A stretch of 64,000 bases of DNA from an uncultured Lachnospiraceae bacterium (GTDB lineage Bacteria > Bacillota > Clostridia > Lachnospirales > Lachnospiraceae). Position numbers and translations under genes: made by a program. Position 1 is the stretch's first letter, and each line of letters opens with the position of its first letter. The DNA lies in the NCBI GenBank assembly GCA_910578115.1, contig CAJTPO010000005.1, positions 83,483 through 147,482 on the forward strand, read 5' to 3'. Below the pieces are notes generated by a model. It searched no databases, had not been told where the DNA came from, and worked only from the letters and a program-made list of their open reading frames with translations. This document shows, piece by piece, positions 26,003 to 34,723 of this stretch.

Positions 26003-27754
26003 TTAATTGACAGACGCCGAAAAGTGTTCGATCTCCTGCTCCAGCGTGCCGCTCACACCGCGGCATACGTTGACCGCATTCTGCACCTCATTCATCTTTT
26101 CCACAAGGCTGGACGCATTCTCGGCGGAGATATCCACGGCAGTGGAACCCTCGCCCACAGCATTGGTGATGCAGTCAACAGAATCGATGATCTCCGCCAT
26201 GCTGTCATTAAGCCCCTTCGAGCTGGTTGAGAAATTATGCAGAATAGTGTAAAACTCTTCCATATTCGTCACATATTCGTCCATCGCCGCTACAAACTGG
26301 TCATAGTCCTTGAGGACATATTTGTTGATATATTCCAGCACCTCGGAAGTATTATCCGCCATCTCATGCACGGTGTCGATCACTTCCTGGTTGATATGCT
26401 GAATGTTCTTGGCCGTCTCCTGACTGTTATTGGCCAGAGAGTTGATCTCACCCGCCACGACAGCAAATCCCCGGCCCGCTTCCCCGGCTCTTGCCGCTTC
26501 AATCGAAGCATTCAGGGATAAAAGCGTGGTCTCGTTGGCAATATTCATAATGGTTTCCGACAGCGTATTGATCTTGGAAACCTTTTCGCTGTTCTTGATG
26601 GAACGATTCAAAAGCTCGGAGATCTCGCCCACTTTCTGTACCGTGAAGCTCTTCACCTCAACGATATGCTTCTTCATCTCCCGCGCCTCTTCGGACACCT
26701 CAACAGCCTTACGCGATCCCTGGTCTGCTTCCTGCCAGAGAACGTCCACCTGCTCCTTAACGCCGCCGATCGTATTCTGAATGTCTTCAGAAGTATTGGC
26801 AACCGCCTCCATATTGGCCGACAACTCCTCCATGGCAGCGGAAGATTCCGTAATATTGGTGTTGGCGGTATCTACCATGCTGACGATCTGGTCATTGGAA
26901 TCAGCCAGTGCTTTGGCACTCACCGACACCTTGTCTATGATATTCTGCAGTGTCGCCAGAAAATCATTCATACCGCCGACCAGAATCGAAAGCTCACTCC
27001 TTGTTCTGGTCGTGATCCGCGCGTGCAGATTGCCATTGTTCCTGTTGATATCATCGATCATATGATGCAGCTCCAGCGAAGATTTCCTGATCGGGCTGAT
27101 CACATTGCGCTGGAACAGTACCTGATTGATACCGATGACTACGATCATCAGGATCGCACCCAGTATACTGCTTCGGATAGTGCGGTCATACATATCCCGC
27201 TGCTCCTGCCGCAGCGAAGCCACAGACTGTTCAAAATAGGCATTCGCCAGTTCCAGATTGCCGTCAAACTTTTCATCCTCCGCCTCCAGGGCATCGATCT
27301 CGGCAATGACGGCTTCCGTGCTTTTACCGGATGAGGACAGCAGCGCGTTCTTTGCATTTTCCGTATACGCCCTCAGTCCGCTTTCCATCTCCGCAATATT
27401 GACCTCGCTGCCGTCTTCCAGATAATCGTCCACCTGACTGATGTCCGTAAGCAGCTGGTTATAACGTTTATCAATATTTTCCAGCAGATGTTCATGCTCT
27501 TCCGCGTCATTTGTCGCCAGATAAGCATATATGTACCGCTGAATCTTCTCATAATCCTTCTTCATGTCACCTCTGAGCACCATTGCCGAAAGGTATACAT
27601 CACTGATCTTGTTACATTTTTCAATGGTACTTCGGAAATTGTTGATACTGTTTCCAAAGTAAATCCCAAACACCACAATCAGTGCCAGGTTCATTAAGCT
27701 TAATTGCGTTGTGATACGGCTCCAAAAGGAAACCCTGGGTGCCTTTTTGTCCAT
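26003..27754 (-). CDS. methyl-accepting chemotaxis protein
   Basis: A 583-residue chemoreceptor. Transmembrane segment 1 is at about 18-36, then an extracellular four-helix ligand-binding region to about 185 (4HB_MCP type), transmembrane segment 2 (SILGAILMIVVIGINQVLF), HAMP to about 265, and a coiled-coil signalling domain. The hairpin tip holds the conserved ETTLLSLNASIEAARAGEAG stretch that contacts CheA and CheW. AATTGGAGG precedes the ATG. No other chemotaxis or flagellar gene is in the window. The ligand is unknown. The AI-2E family gene downstream may share its transcript. Confidence 0.95.
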   Translation of the reverse strand: MDKKAPRVSFWSRITTQLSLMNLALIVVFGIYFGNSINNFRSTIEKCNKISDVYLSAMVLRGDMKKDYEKIQRYIYAYLATNDAEEHEHLLENIDKRYNQLLTDISQVDDYLEDGSEVNIAEMESGLRAYTENAKNALLSSSGKSTEAVIAEIDALEAEDEKFDGNLELANAYFEQSVASLRQEQRDMYDRTIRSSILGAILMIVVIGINQVLFQRNVISPIRKSSLELHHMIDDINRNNGNLHARITTRTRSELSILVGGMNDFLATLQNIIDKVSVSAKALADSNDQIVSMVDTANTNITESSAAMEELSANMEAVANTSEDIQNTIGGVKEQVDVLWQEADQGSRKAVEVSEEAREMKKHIVEVKSFTVQKVGEISELLNRSIKNSEKVSKINTLSETIMNIANETTLLSLNASIEAARAGEAGRGFAVVAGEINSLANNSQETAKNIQHINQEVIDTVHEMADNTSEVLEYINKYVLKDYDQFVAAMDEYVTNMEEFYTILHNFSTSSKGLNDSMAEIIDSVDCITNAVGEGSTAVDISAENASSLVEKMNEVQNAVNVCRGVSGTLEQEIEHFSASVN

Positions 27755-27812
27755 CGTTAGAATTCCTCCAATTTCATTCCCTTCTTTTATGCATTGGTGT
27801 AATGCCTAAATT

Positions 27813-27841
27813 ATTATATACTAAAGAAGCCCCAAAATCAA
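27813..27841 (-). promoter_or_regulatory. predicted promoter of the chemoreceptor gene
   Basis: Minus strand TTGATT (27841-27836), a 17-base spacer and consensus TATAAT (27818-27813). Confidence 0.65.
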
Positions 27842-28050
27842 CTTTCTGTGTCACTTTCCATGCCCGAATCTTATCCCTGGGCTGCCTCCGGCTAAAGGCC
27901 GCAGGCTGCTTCTTTTACAAACTGATTTTTGCTGGAATTACGATGAATCCTGTGATAGAATAGTACCAATATGGAGTCTGCCGACAGACTCAAATATGCC
28001 GGCGTCAACAAGAACACCTTTCACAACATAACAGGACGGTGAACGATACC

Positions 28051-28539
28051 ATGAAAAAGAACACAGAAAAAACAAACGTCATGCGGCTGCTGGACCAGAA
28101 AAAGATCCCTTACGAAACCTACTGCTATGCAGACACCGGCGTTATCAGCGGCACCGAAGTTGCAGACGTTCTCGGACAGGACCCGCAGCAGGTGTTCAAG
28201 ACGCTTGTGACGGTCGGGAACTCGAACAACAACTACGTCTTTCTGATCCCCGTGCACCAGGAGCTGGATCTGAAGAAAGCCGCCAAAGCAGTCGGCGAGA
28301 AAAGTATCAGCATGATCAAATCCAAAGAACTGCTGCCCCTGACAGGATATATCCACGGCGGCTGTTCCCCGGTGGGCATGAAAAAGCAGTTCAAAACCAC
28401 GATCGACGCATCCGCCGCAGATTTTGACACGATCATCTTCAGCGCGGGCAGGATCGGTTATCAGGTGCAGCTGTCTCTGGATGCACTCAGGCAGATCGTC
28501 AGATTTGAACTGGCGGATCTGACCGTCAGCCAGCCATAA
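28051..28539 (+). CDS. ybaK: Cys-tRNA(Pro)/Cys-tRNA(Cys) deacylase (YbaK/EbsC family)
   Basis: Trans-editing enzyme that hydrolyses mischarged Cys-tRNA(Pro), about 162 residues. The family is recognised by KTNVMRLLDQKKIPYETYCY, the QVFKTLVTVG strand with the functional Lys, and GYIHGGCSPVGMKK (near residues 100-115). I prefer the ATG at 28051; a GTG four codons upstream is also in frame but overlaps the weak ribosome binding site AGGACGG. It is first in a plus-strand run of small genes. Confidence 0.92.
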   Translation: MKKNTEKTNVMRLLDQKKIPYETYCYADTGVISGTEVADVLGQDPQQVFKTLVTVGNSNNNYVFLIPVHQELDLKKAAKAVGEKSISMIKSKELLPLTGYIHGGCSPVGMKKQFKTTIDASAADFDTIIFSAGRIGYQVQLSLDALRQIVRFELADLTVSQP

Positions 28540-28649
28540 GCCGGCATTTGGAATTGCCAGTCTGTACAGACCGATATCATCCTATTATAAGTAACCTGTT
28601 AGCAACCCGTTATTTTACACCGCGAAGCAGCGCAGAAATGGAGGCAGCC

Positions 28650-29084
28650 ATGTCCAAGGAGATTCCTGCAGATATTCATGTAGAAAACACTGATTCAGGC
28701 GAAATCACGCTGGCGGAGGTCCGCTTTTTTGAGGCGAAGCGGGACGCCTTCCCCTTATACGAATCCCTGCGGGCGGCCATCCTGCAAAACTGTGGCCCGA
28801 CAGAGATCCAGGTGAAGAAAACCCAGATTTCCTTTGTCAACAGGCATCTGTTTGGAGCAGTGTCCTTTACCCCTGTCCGCAGGGCAAAAGAGCGTCCGAA
28901 TCCATACATCACCGTCACTTTCGGTCTTTCTTACCAGCTTGACTCCCCCAGGATTGATGCGGCCGTGGAGGCATATCCGCACCGTTTTACGCATCATCTA
29001 ATCATTGGCAGCGTCGATGAGATTGACGGGGAGCTGCTCGGATGGCTGCGGGAAGCGGCAGATTTTGCCTGCTCGAAACGTTAG
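28650..29084 (+). CDS. DUF5655 domain protein
   Basis: A 144-residue cytoplasmic protein of unknown function. The segment FPLYESLRAAILQNCG followed by VKKTQISFVNRHLFGAVSF is the DUF5655 pattern, as is the basic stretch PVRRAKERPNPYI. GGAGG spaced 5 bases from the ATG at 28650 fixes the start (MSKEIPADIHV), and the 34 upstream in-frame codons are probably not translated. It lies between ybaK and a small membrane protein on the same strand, but spacing gives no functional clue. Confidence 0.8.
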   Translation: MSKEIPADIHVENTDSGEITLAEVRFFEAKRDAFPLYESLRAAILQNCGPTEIQVKKTQISFVNRHLFGAVSFTPVRRAKERPNPYITVTFGLSYQLDSPRIDAAVEAYPHRFTHHLIIGSVDEIDGELLGWLREAADFACSKR

Positions 29085-29145
29085 CCATTCCAGGCATCCA
29101 TATCCCATATCATCATGCCATCATGAATAGAAGTGGAGGTTTATC

Positions 29146-29346
29146 ATGAATCGTTTGTTTTTATTCCGGATCGCGTGCCTGTTTTTGTTTCTTGTATGCG
29201 CGGCCGCTCTTTTTATAGAAATCTTTGTCAACGACATTAACAGCCTGACTGCCATTTATCTGTGGGCCGGTCTGGCTCTCTTAAGCCTGTCCGGCATCAT
29301 CGCCGGCGCTTTTCTCCACCTGATCAGAAACGAAAGGAGCAGATAG
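29146..29346 (+). CDS. small two-helix membrane protein
   Basis: A 66-residue protein with two hydrophobic helices, FRIACLFLFLVCAAALFIEIF (about 7-27, slightly polar ends) and IYLWAGLALLSLSGIIAGAF (about 37-56), and a basic C-terminus (RNERSR). GTGGAGG lies 6 bases before the ATG, and the stop is four bases from the next gene, so the two are cotranscribed. No family recognised. Confidence 0.7.
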   Translation: MNRLFLFRIACLFLFLVCAAALFIEIFVNDINSLTAIYLWAGLALLSLSGIIAGAFLHLIRNERSR

Positions 29347-29350
29347 AACT

Positions 29351-29806
29351 ATGGACCGTCATATCATACGTCTGAAAGACCAGCCGGAACTTCTGACCGC
29401 TGCCGCGCAGTGGTTCCACGAGAAATGGGGCATCCCGCCTGAAGCCTATCTGGAAAGTATGCAGCAGTGTCTGGCCGGCAACCATCCTGTTCCTCAATGG
29501 TATCTCGCTCTGGAACAGGACAGGATCATCGGCGGGCTGGGCGTGATCGAAAATGATTTCCACAACCGGAAAGACCTCACTCCCAACGTCTGTGCCGTCT
29601 ACACCGAAGAAGACCGTCGCTTACAGGGTATCGCGGGCGCTCTGCTGGCCCGCGTCTGCAGCGACATGAAGGAGCAGGGCATCGATACGCTGTATCTTTT
29701 GACCGACCATACCTCCTTCTATGAACGTTACGGCTGGGAATTCTTCTGCATGGTACAGGGCGACGGCGAACCAGAACCGTCACGGATGTATATCCACCGT
29801 GCCTGA
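29351..29806 (+). CDS. GNAT family N-acetyltransferase
   Basis: A 151-residue acetyltransferase. The central strand and motif A are visible (NVCAVYTEEDRRLQGIAGAL, with R-x-x-G-x-A near residues 87-97), followed by HTSFYERYGWEFF at the C-terminal side. It begins four bases after the small membrane protein, using a GGAGC-type site in that gene's end. Acceptor substrate unknown. Confidence 0.85.
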   Translation: MDRHIIRLKDQPELLTAAAQWFHEKWGIPPEAYLESMQQCLAGNHPVPQWYLALEQDRIIGGLGVIENDFHNRKDLTPNVCAVYTEEDRRLQGIAGALLARVCSDMKEQGIDTLYLLTDHTSFYERYGWEFFCMVQGDGEPEPSRMYIHRA

Positions 29807-29859
29807 ACTCTCAGAAATCCATCATAACAGCCGTTTCTACGGCGAAGGAGGTATTGCAA

Positions 29860-30279
29860 ATGATCGACCTGCAGGATAAAAATCACTGCCCCACACTGGA
29901 TGAAATCGGAGCGTATGTCAGGAATCCCGTTTTCCACAAATTCTGTTCCGACATCAGCTCCCAATATGACTGCACGGAAAAAATAGAATTCAGCGCCTGC
30001 AGTATGGAAAAAGGCTGGAACATCAAATACAGAAAATCCGGCCGGACACTGTGCACCCTATATCCCCGGGAGTCCTATTTTACGGTTATGATCGTTGTCG
30101 GACAAAAGGAGAAAGCATCCGTTGAAGCCATCCTGCCAGAGTGCACCGCCGGCCTGCAGACCATCTACCAGCAGACGAAAGAGGGGAACGGCCAGCGCTG
30201 GCTGATGATCGACCTGGAAGACGAAGACGATCTGTACCGCGACCTGTTCCGCCTCATCGAAATCCGCCGGAATCAATAA
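29860..30279 (+). CDS. DUF3788 family protein
   Basis: A 139-residue protein of unknown function. The pattern WNIKYRKSGRTLCTLYP followed by YFTVMIVVGQKE is that of DUF3788, in which a Trp-x-x-K-Tyr core precedes a short beta sheet. GAAGGAGGT spaced 7 bases decides the ATG at 29860. It ends about 25 bases before the MerR promoter. Cytoplasmic, no membrane or signal segment. Confidence 0.75.
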   Translation: MIDLQDKNHCPTLDEIGAYVRNPVFHKFCSDISSQYDCTEKIEFSACSMEKGWNIKYRKSGRTLCTLYPRESYFTVMIVVGQKEKASVEAILPECTAGLQTIYQQTKEGNGQRWLMIDLEDEDDLYRDLFRLIEIRRNQ

Positions 30280-30305
30280 TTTTTTTAAAAACTTCTCATA
30301 TTTTC

Positions 30306-30336
30306 TTGACCTTATACCAACTATATCCCTTATATT
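30306..30336 (+). promoter_or_regulatory. MerR-type promoter with 19-base spacer
   Basis: TTGACC (30306-30311), a 19-base spacer and TATATT (30331-30336). The long spacer is characteristic of promoters activated by MerR family proteins through DNA distortion. It precedes the merR-type gene, suggesting autoregulation. Confidence 0.7.
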
Positions 30337-30361
30337 GGGCTTACGAAAGGAGGTCGTATCC

Positions 30362-31372
30362 ATGAATATTAATGAGCTGGAACGCCTTACGGGAATCACG
30401 AAGCAGAACATCCGTTTCTATGAAAAGAAGGGACTGCTGCACCCCGCAAGAAATTCCGAGAATAATTATCGTGAATATACAAAGGAAGACCTTACTCGTC
30501 TGAAAGCTGTCAAACTGCTGCGAAAGCTGGACCTGCCTCTGGAGGATATCCGTAAGATCCTGCAGGACGAAGAGCTGCTGTCGGAAGCCCTCTCACAGCA
30601 TCTCAAAACGCTGCAGGAGAAGCAACAGGAACTGAGCGCCTGCATTGATGTCTGTAATAATCTGCTGCAAAAGGCAAAGTCCCAGACGGCACAGCCAACA
30701 CTCCGGCACCGCAAAGTGCAGACGGACACACTGTCCGACACGGGACCAGACTCCATGCAAAGCAATGCCACGCAGACTGCTCAGACTGCTGCACAGGACG
30801 CTGCCACACAGACAGCCCCGCAGCCGCACACGGCGCTCAGTCCACAGCTGGCCCTGCTGGACATAGACGAGACACTACGCAAAATGGATGAGATTGAGAA
30901 AAATGGAGGGAAGTTTATGTCGATCATTAAAGATTATCAGAAATTTTCTGCTGCAGAACGTTTAAAAGGTTTTTCTTTTAAACCGGATACCATGGTAATG
31001 AATGCAGATGAATTTAAGGAAGCGCTCCTGCAATACGCCGAAGAAAACCAGTTGAATCTTACCATCATAAAAGAAGGCATGTATCCCCTTTTCAGAATTG
31101 ACAACCTGGAATATAAGGCCGAACGCATCTTCGACCGTTTCGGCGCAACGATACACTGTTCCCTGACGAATCCAGAAGAACTGGAAACAGGGCTGGAACA
31201 TATCCCACCCGCCCGCAAACGGCTGTACAGCTTCTTCCATGGCCCCTGGTTTTTCCTGCTGGTACTGTTCATCGTCATGGCGATCAGCCGCCAGAGCTTC
31301 TTCTGGGCTTTCTTTGTACTCGCCATGGTGGGACCGTATCTCTTCTGGCTGTTTATACGTTACTTCAGATAG
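30362..31372 (+). CDS. MerR family regulator with C-terminal membrane anchor
   Basis: A 336-residue regulator, long for MerR. The N-terminal winged helix (INELERLTGITKQNIRFYEK) and the LKAVKLLRKLDLPLEDIRKI helix are canonical, then a coiled coil to about 105. A Gln/Thr/Ala-rich linker of about 45 residues leads to a second domain, and the C-terminus holds two hydrophobic helices (FFLLVLFIVMAISRQSFFW and FFVLAMVGPYLFWLFI). It is therefore probably anchored in the membrane. AAAGGAGG fixes the start. A terminator hairpin at 31396-31425 follows. Inducer unknown. Confidence 0.88.
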   Translation: MNINELERLTGITKQNIRFYEKKGLLHPARNSENNYREYTKEDLTRLKAVKLLRKLDLPLEDIRKILQDEELLSEALSQHLKTLQEKQQELSACIDVCNNLLQKAKSQTAQPTLRHRKVQTDTLSDTGPDSMQSNATQTAQTAAQDAATQTAPQPHTALSPQLALLDIDETLRKMDEIEKNGGKFMSIIKDYQKFSAAERLKGFSFKPDTMVMNADEFKEALLQYAEENQLNLTIIKEGMYPLFRIDNLEYKAERIFDRFGATIHCSLTNPEELETGLEHIPPARKRLYSFFHGPWFFLLVLFIVMAISRQSFFWAFFVLAMVGPYLFWLFIRYFR

Positions 31373-31395
31373 TCCGTATGAATCTTCATTTCCGA

Positions 31396-31425
31396 AATCA
31401 CCTCTGCCTGCCGGCAGAGGTGATT
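31396..31425. terminator. bidirectional terminator hairpin
   Basis: Perfect 13-base arms AATCACCTCTGCC (31396-31408) and GGCAGAGGTGATT (31413-31425) with a TGCC loop, between the convergent MerR and P-loop genes. The T-rich tail is modest. Confidence 0.6.
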
Positions 31426-31443
31426 CTGTCTGTGTTTCTTCGG

Positions 31444-32433
31444 TCACTCTGCCGCGTCATCGGGGAAGAGGCCTGCGTCCTGCATCAGTTTTTCTATTCT
31501 TTTCCTGTTGCCATCGGTAAGATAATTGGAATTCAGTTTTCTTTTACTGTACACATAAATGGTATTCCTCGTTATATCTTCAAGCAGACTGGTAAAGAAT
31601 CTTTCCCAGGAAACATATTCCCGGCTCTCAATAAAGTTTCCCGGCTCCTCCATAATTTTCCCCAGCCCCTCCGTCTGTACGATACCCGATCTTAAGATCA
31701 GATATTCAAAAGACTCCGGAGACCAGACACGACTTTTACCGCTCGCTTTTAAGGCGTGCATTGTACTTTGCATATCTGCGCCGAAAGCCGCACCGTCAAC
31801 AATCGCTAAAACCGCCCTATCCTTATTGGCAAGAATATACCTGGCTATATTGGATTTACCACCGGCCGAATCACAGGCCACATTTTTATTTTGACAAATT
31901 GCTTCATACATCTCATAGCCGGCATTCGAATCCTCTGTGACAACAATCGAAGGCTTTATTGCCTCTGACCTGTCCGCTTCCGGATAAACCTGATGCATGG
32001 AATTATATACCTGTCTGGTATGCTGATAATATCCACTGTTTTTCAGATAATAAATCTCATTGACACTGTATGGCAGCATATTCAGCGCATCTCTTGTAAC
32101 GAAGACAAAATAGCAGTCCGAAGCTGACACTGCCGCCGCGAAACCCTTTGTATACAAAAATCTCTCCTGCTCGTCCACAAATACAACCGTGTCCTTCAAC
32201 AGCTTCATGCGTGCCTCTACGCTCTCCATATCCCCTGTCAGGACGGCACATTTTTTATCGCATACAACCTCGATCCCCGGACCGGATCGTCCTGACAGAT
32301 AATCACTGATAATCTGTATCAATGTCGTCTTTCCACTGGCGCTGTCTCCCTGAATGATCGTTATATTTCTGCGCAGATTCAATTCATAACGAAGTTTTTT
32401 GGTGGAAACCATTACTTTTATACTACCCTTCAA
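31444..32433 (-). CDS. P-loop ATPase with a TOPRIM-like C-terminal region
   Basis: A 329-residue protein. Walker A is GDSASGKTT (about 29-37) and Walker B DTVVFVDEQE (about 82-91), giving a compact ATPase domain. The following region has a hydrophobic strand ending in TEDSNAG (near 168), then DSAGGKSNIARYI and AIVDGAAFG, which is the Glu, Gly-Lys, Asp order of a TOPRIM fold as in OLD family nucleases (inference, weak). The start is the TTG at 32433, because AGGAGGTGG lies 9 bases upstream inside the preceding gene; an ATG at 32412 is the alternative. It overlaps DUF4869 by 11 bases. Confidence 0.75.
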   Translation of the reverse strand: MKGSIKVMVSTKKLRYELNLRRNITIIQGDSASGKTTLIQIISDYLSGRSGPGIEVVCDKKCAVLTGDMESVEARMKLLKDTVVFVDEQERFLYTKGFAAAVSASDCYFVFVTRDALNMLPYSVNEIYYLKNSGYYQHTRQVYNSMHQVYPEADRSEAIKPSIVVTEDSNAGYEMYEAICQNKNVACDSAGGKSNIARYILANKDRAVLAIVDGAAFGADMQSTMHALKASGKSRVWSPESFEYLILRSGIVQTEGLGKIMEEPGNFIESREYVSWERFFTSLLEDITRNTIYVYSKRKLNSNYLTDGNRKRIEKLMQDAGLFPDDAAE

Positions 32434-32887
32434 AAATCTCCACCTCCTGAAATTCTCTTAGAAAATCTACATATGTGCTGATCCGGTTGCCACTGTTTTT
32501 GACATAGATATCAAAAGGCTCTGCAAATTCCATTTCATACCCGAGCCTTATCGTAAGATCCTGCCTTTTCCCTATCTCCAATATCCACTTCGCACAATTA
32601 TCTCCGCAGGCGGAAGCATTCACGATCAGCTCCGGCTCCTTATACATGATAATAAGCGCCTTTACGCCGCCCGAAAGTCTTTCCGGCGCGATCAGACCAA
32701 GCACCGGGCTGTCGATCGCATGAGCCGATATGACCGCTGAACCGTCCACGTCCTGCACCATCTCTTTCACCAGCTCATCCTCAAACCATTCTTCTTCGAA
32801 GTTATACTTAAAATAAGTGTCCGGGCTAAACACATAATTTGCATCCTCGATATCCTTCGAGCCCCTGTTAAAAATAATGCTCAACAT
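32423..32887 (-). CDS. DUF4869 family protein
   Basis: A 154-residue cytoplasmic protein of unknown function. YFKYNFEEEWFEDELVKEM and the segment SPVLGLIAPERLSGGVKALI are the recognisable DUF4869 features. The ATG at 32887 has AAAGGG 8 bases upstream; a GTG three codons earlier is in frame. Its 3' end contains the ribosome binding site of the P-loop protein gene, so the two are translationally coupled and likely act together. It follows the DUF234-type ATPase gene by 63 bases on the same strand. Confidence 0.75.
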   Translation of the reverse strand: MLSIIFNRGSKDIEDANYVFSPDTYFKYNFEEEWFEDELVKEMVQDVDGSAVISAHAIDSPVLGLIAPERLSGGVKALIIMYKEPELIVNASACGDNCAKWILEIGKRQDLTIRLGYEMEFAEPFDIYVKNSGNRISTYVDFLREFQEVEIFEG

Positions 32888-32949
32888 ACTCTTCACCCTT
32901 TCTGCATCTGCATTCTCTCTTCTTAAGAATTATCTTATAGTCAGCGACT

Positions 32950-34362
32950 CTAAACTTTTGCTTTCACTCCTGCAAAAAGTTCCCGCAGGCTCACCAGTAC
33001 TACACGCTCATCTCTCCCGGCCTCCTCAAGCACCGCTTTCGTAAAGCCTGCTCTGGAAAAGAGATAATAGTAAGATTTGCCCCGCTCCCGGCAAAACAGA
33101 TCCGCCCGCCTGCGAAGCTCCTTTAAAACGGTAAGATCCAGCGCCTCACTGCGCCACTTGCACTCGGCAAACAGATAATCCTTCCCGTCCTTCGCCACCA
33201 GATCGATCTCCACCTGCCTGTGCTCCGCCGGATCGTTTCCCCACCACCTGCCGATGGCCGTGAAGAGAAGCGGCAGACCGCCCCCGCTGTTCACCCGAAG
33301 CAGATAATCCCGGCAGACTCTTTCGAACACAAGCCCCATATAATGACTGTAATCCGGCTCTATCCGGCGCAGCCACACAGCCTCCTGCGCCCCCGTCTCC
33401 AGAAGCGTCCTGTTGCTGAACACATACCGATACCAGAAGCGGAACATGAAGTCCGATATGCCATATAAAGTCTTCCGGGAAGCATCCTTTTCTCCGAAAG
33501 GCGTCTCTTTATAGAGAATATCCAACTCACAGAGCGTATTGATATATTTCAGGCATTTGGCCTGCTCTTCCCCGGTCTTTATGGCGATCTCATTGCTCCT
33601 GGAGCAGCCCGACGCGATGGCCTCGATGACCGCGCTGTAAATGCCCGGCTCCTGCACCTCCTGACGAAGCAATAACAGCGGTTCCTCGTAGAGATAGGCC
33701 GTCACGTTCAAGAACAACTCCCTGATATTTTCGGCAAAAGACCGCTCCCTTTGTACCTGCCTAAGATACAGCGCCGTTCCTCCAAAAGCGCCGTAAAGCA
33801 TAAGTTTCTCCTCATCGGAAAACCCGTCGAAAAACTGTATCGCCGTCTTATAGTCAAAGAATCTCATATGAAGCTGCCCCGTCCGTCTGCCAAAGACCGG
33901 GCTTTTGGAACCGAGAACCTCCTTCTCCATAAATCCCATATAGCTGCCGCACAGCACGATAAACAGCCTGCCATACTGCAGCGTGTGGTCGATCAGATGC
34001 TGCAGCACGGAAAGCAGCGCCTTATTCTTCTGTGCCAGATAGGGAAATTCATCGAATACCAGAATCAGCCGCTTTCCCTTCTGCCGGCTGTCGATATAAG
34101 TCAGCGCCTTCTCCCAGCCGGCAAACGGCTCCAGCGCAGTCTCCCCATAATAAGCAAAAACCTGACGGGAAAATTTCTCCAGATTCAGCTTGTCATTACT
34201 CTGCTCCGCAGAATAGAAAATCGTCTCCTTATCTCTGCAGAATTCATTCAACAGCGTCGTCTTCCCCACCCGCCTGCGGCCGTACAGGATAAAAAGTTGA
34301 AACGCTTCCTGCTCATACCGTTTCTGCAATTCTTCCAGTTCCGCTTCCCGTCCGATAAACAT
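32950..34362 (-). CDS. ATPase of the ATPase_2/DUF234 (archaeal-type ATPase) family
   Basis: A 470-residue AAA-type protein. The N-terminus FIGREAELEEL and Walker A LYGRRRVGKTTLL (about 27-39) are followed by Walker B LILVFDEFPYLA (about 99-110) and the sensor segment FIVLCGSYMGFMEKEV. The C-terminal half has the DUF234 PD-(D/E)XK-like core, with Asp in VEIDLVAKDGKDYLFAECKW and the E-x-K pair. Such proteins occur widely as stand-alone accessory ATPases whose role is not established. AGGTGG spaced 5 bases fixes the start at 34362; six upstream codons are not used. Palindromes cover its predicted promoter. Confidence 0.88.
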   Translation of the reverse strand: MFIGREAELEELQKRYEQEAFQLFILYGRRRVGKTTLLNEFCRDKETIFYSAEQSNDKLNLEKFSRQVFAYYGETALEPFAGWEKALTYIDSRQKGKRLILVFDEFPYLAQKNKALLSVLQHLIDHTLQYGRLFIVLCGSYMGFMEKEVLGSKSPVFGRRTGQLHMRFFDYKTAIQFFDGFSDEEKLMLYGAFGGTALYLRQVQRERSFAENIRELFLNVTAYLYEEPLLLLRQEVQEPGIYSAVIEAIASGCSRSNEIAIKTGEEQAKCLKYINTLCELDILYKETPFGEKDASRKTLYGISDFMFRFWYRYVFSNRTLLETGAQEAVWLRRIEPDYSHYMGLVFERVCRDYLLRVNSGGGLPLLFTAIGRWWGNDPAEHRQVEIDLVAKDGKDYLFAECKWRSEALDLTVLKELRRRADLFCRERGKSYYYLFSRAGFTKAVLEEAGRDERVVLVSLRELFAGVKAKV

Positions 34363-34414
34363 ACACGCCACCTTTTCCAATGAAAACCGTCCATCCCCGT
34401 ATGATAAACCTATG

Positions 34415-34481
34415 ATCAGTTAATCAGTTAATCAGTTAATATGATATTTATTAACTCACAAGTTATTAACTTTCAAGTTAA
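34415..34481 (-). promoter_or_regulatory. repeat-rich promoter of the DUF234-type ATPase gene
   Basis: ATCAGTTA is repeated three times in tandem (34415-34438). Upstream on the minus strand TTGAAA (34476-34471) and TAATAA (34453-34448) are 17 bases apart. The palindrome TTAACTT-TC-AAGTTAA (34466-34481) covers the -35 and a related TAACT/AGTTA dyad (34452-34465) covers the spacer, suggesting repression. Confidence 0.5.
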
Positions 34482-34723
34482 TTATATGGCAATGCAGTCA
34501 TTTTTGCAAGTCTTTCCTTTTATAGACTGGCTTATTCATGACAGGCGTTTTTCCCTTCCAAAGACCTGTCATCATGTCATGAACATTATATCTGTCTTGT
34601 CACATGTCTTGTTAATTATTGCGCAAATCTCTTTCCTATTTTCCCCATTTGGTGTAAAATGCAAAACAGAGAATGTACCTCGGTGCAAAACGACGCTTTG
34701 GATATGGATGAATGGAGGAAAAA

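Noticed and set aside
31444..34362. Calling the three minus-strand genes a proven phage defence island
   Set aside because: No established defence gene is present; the TOPRIM reading is by eye only, so it is given as a hypothesis.
34415..34438. Three tandem 8-base repeats considered as a CRISPR remnant
   Set aside because: No spacers, unit too short, and no cas genes in the window.
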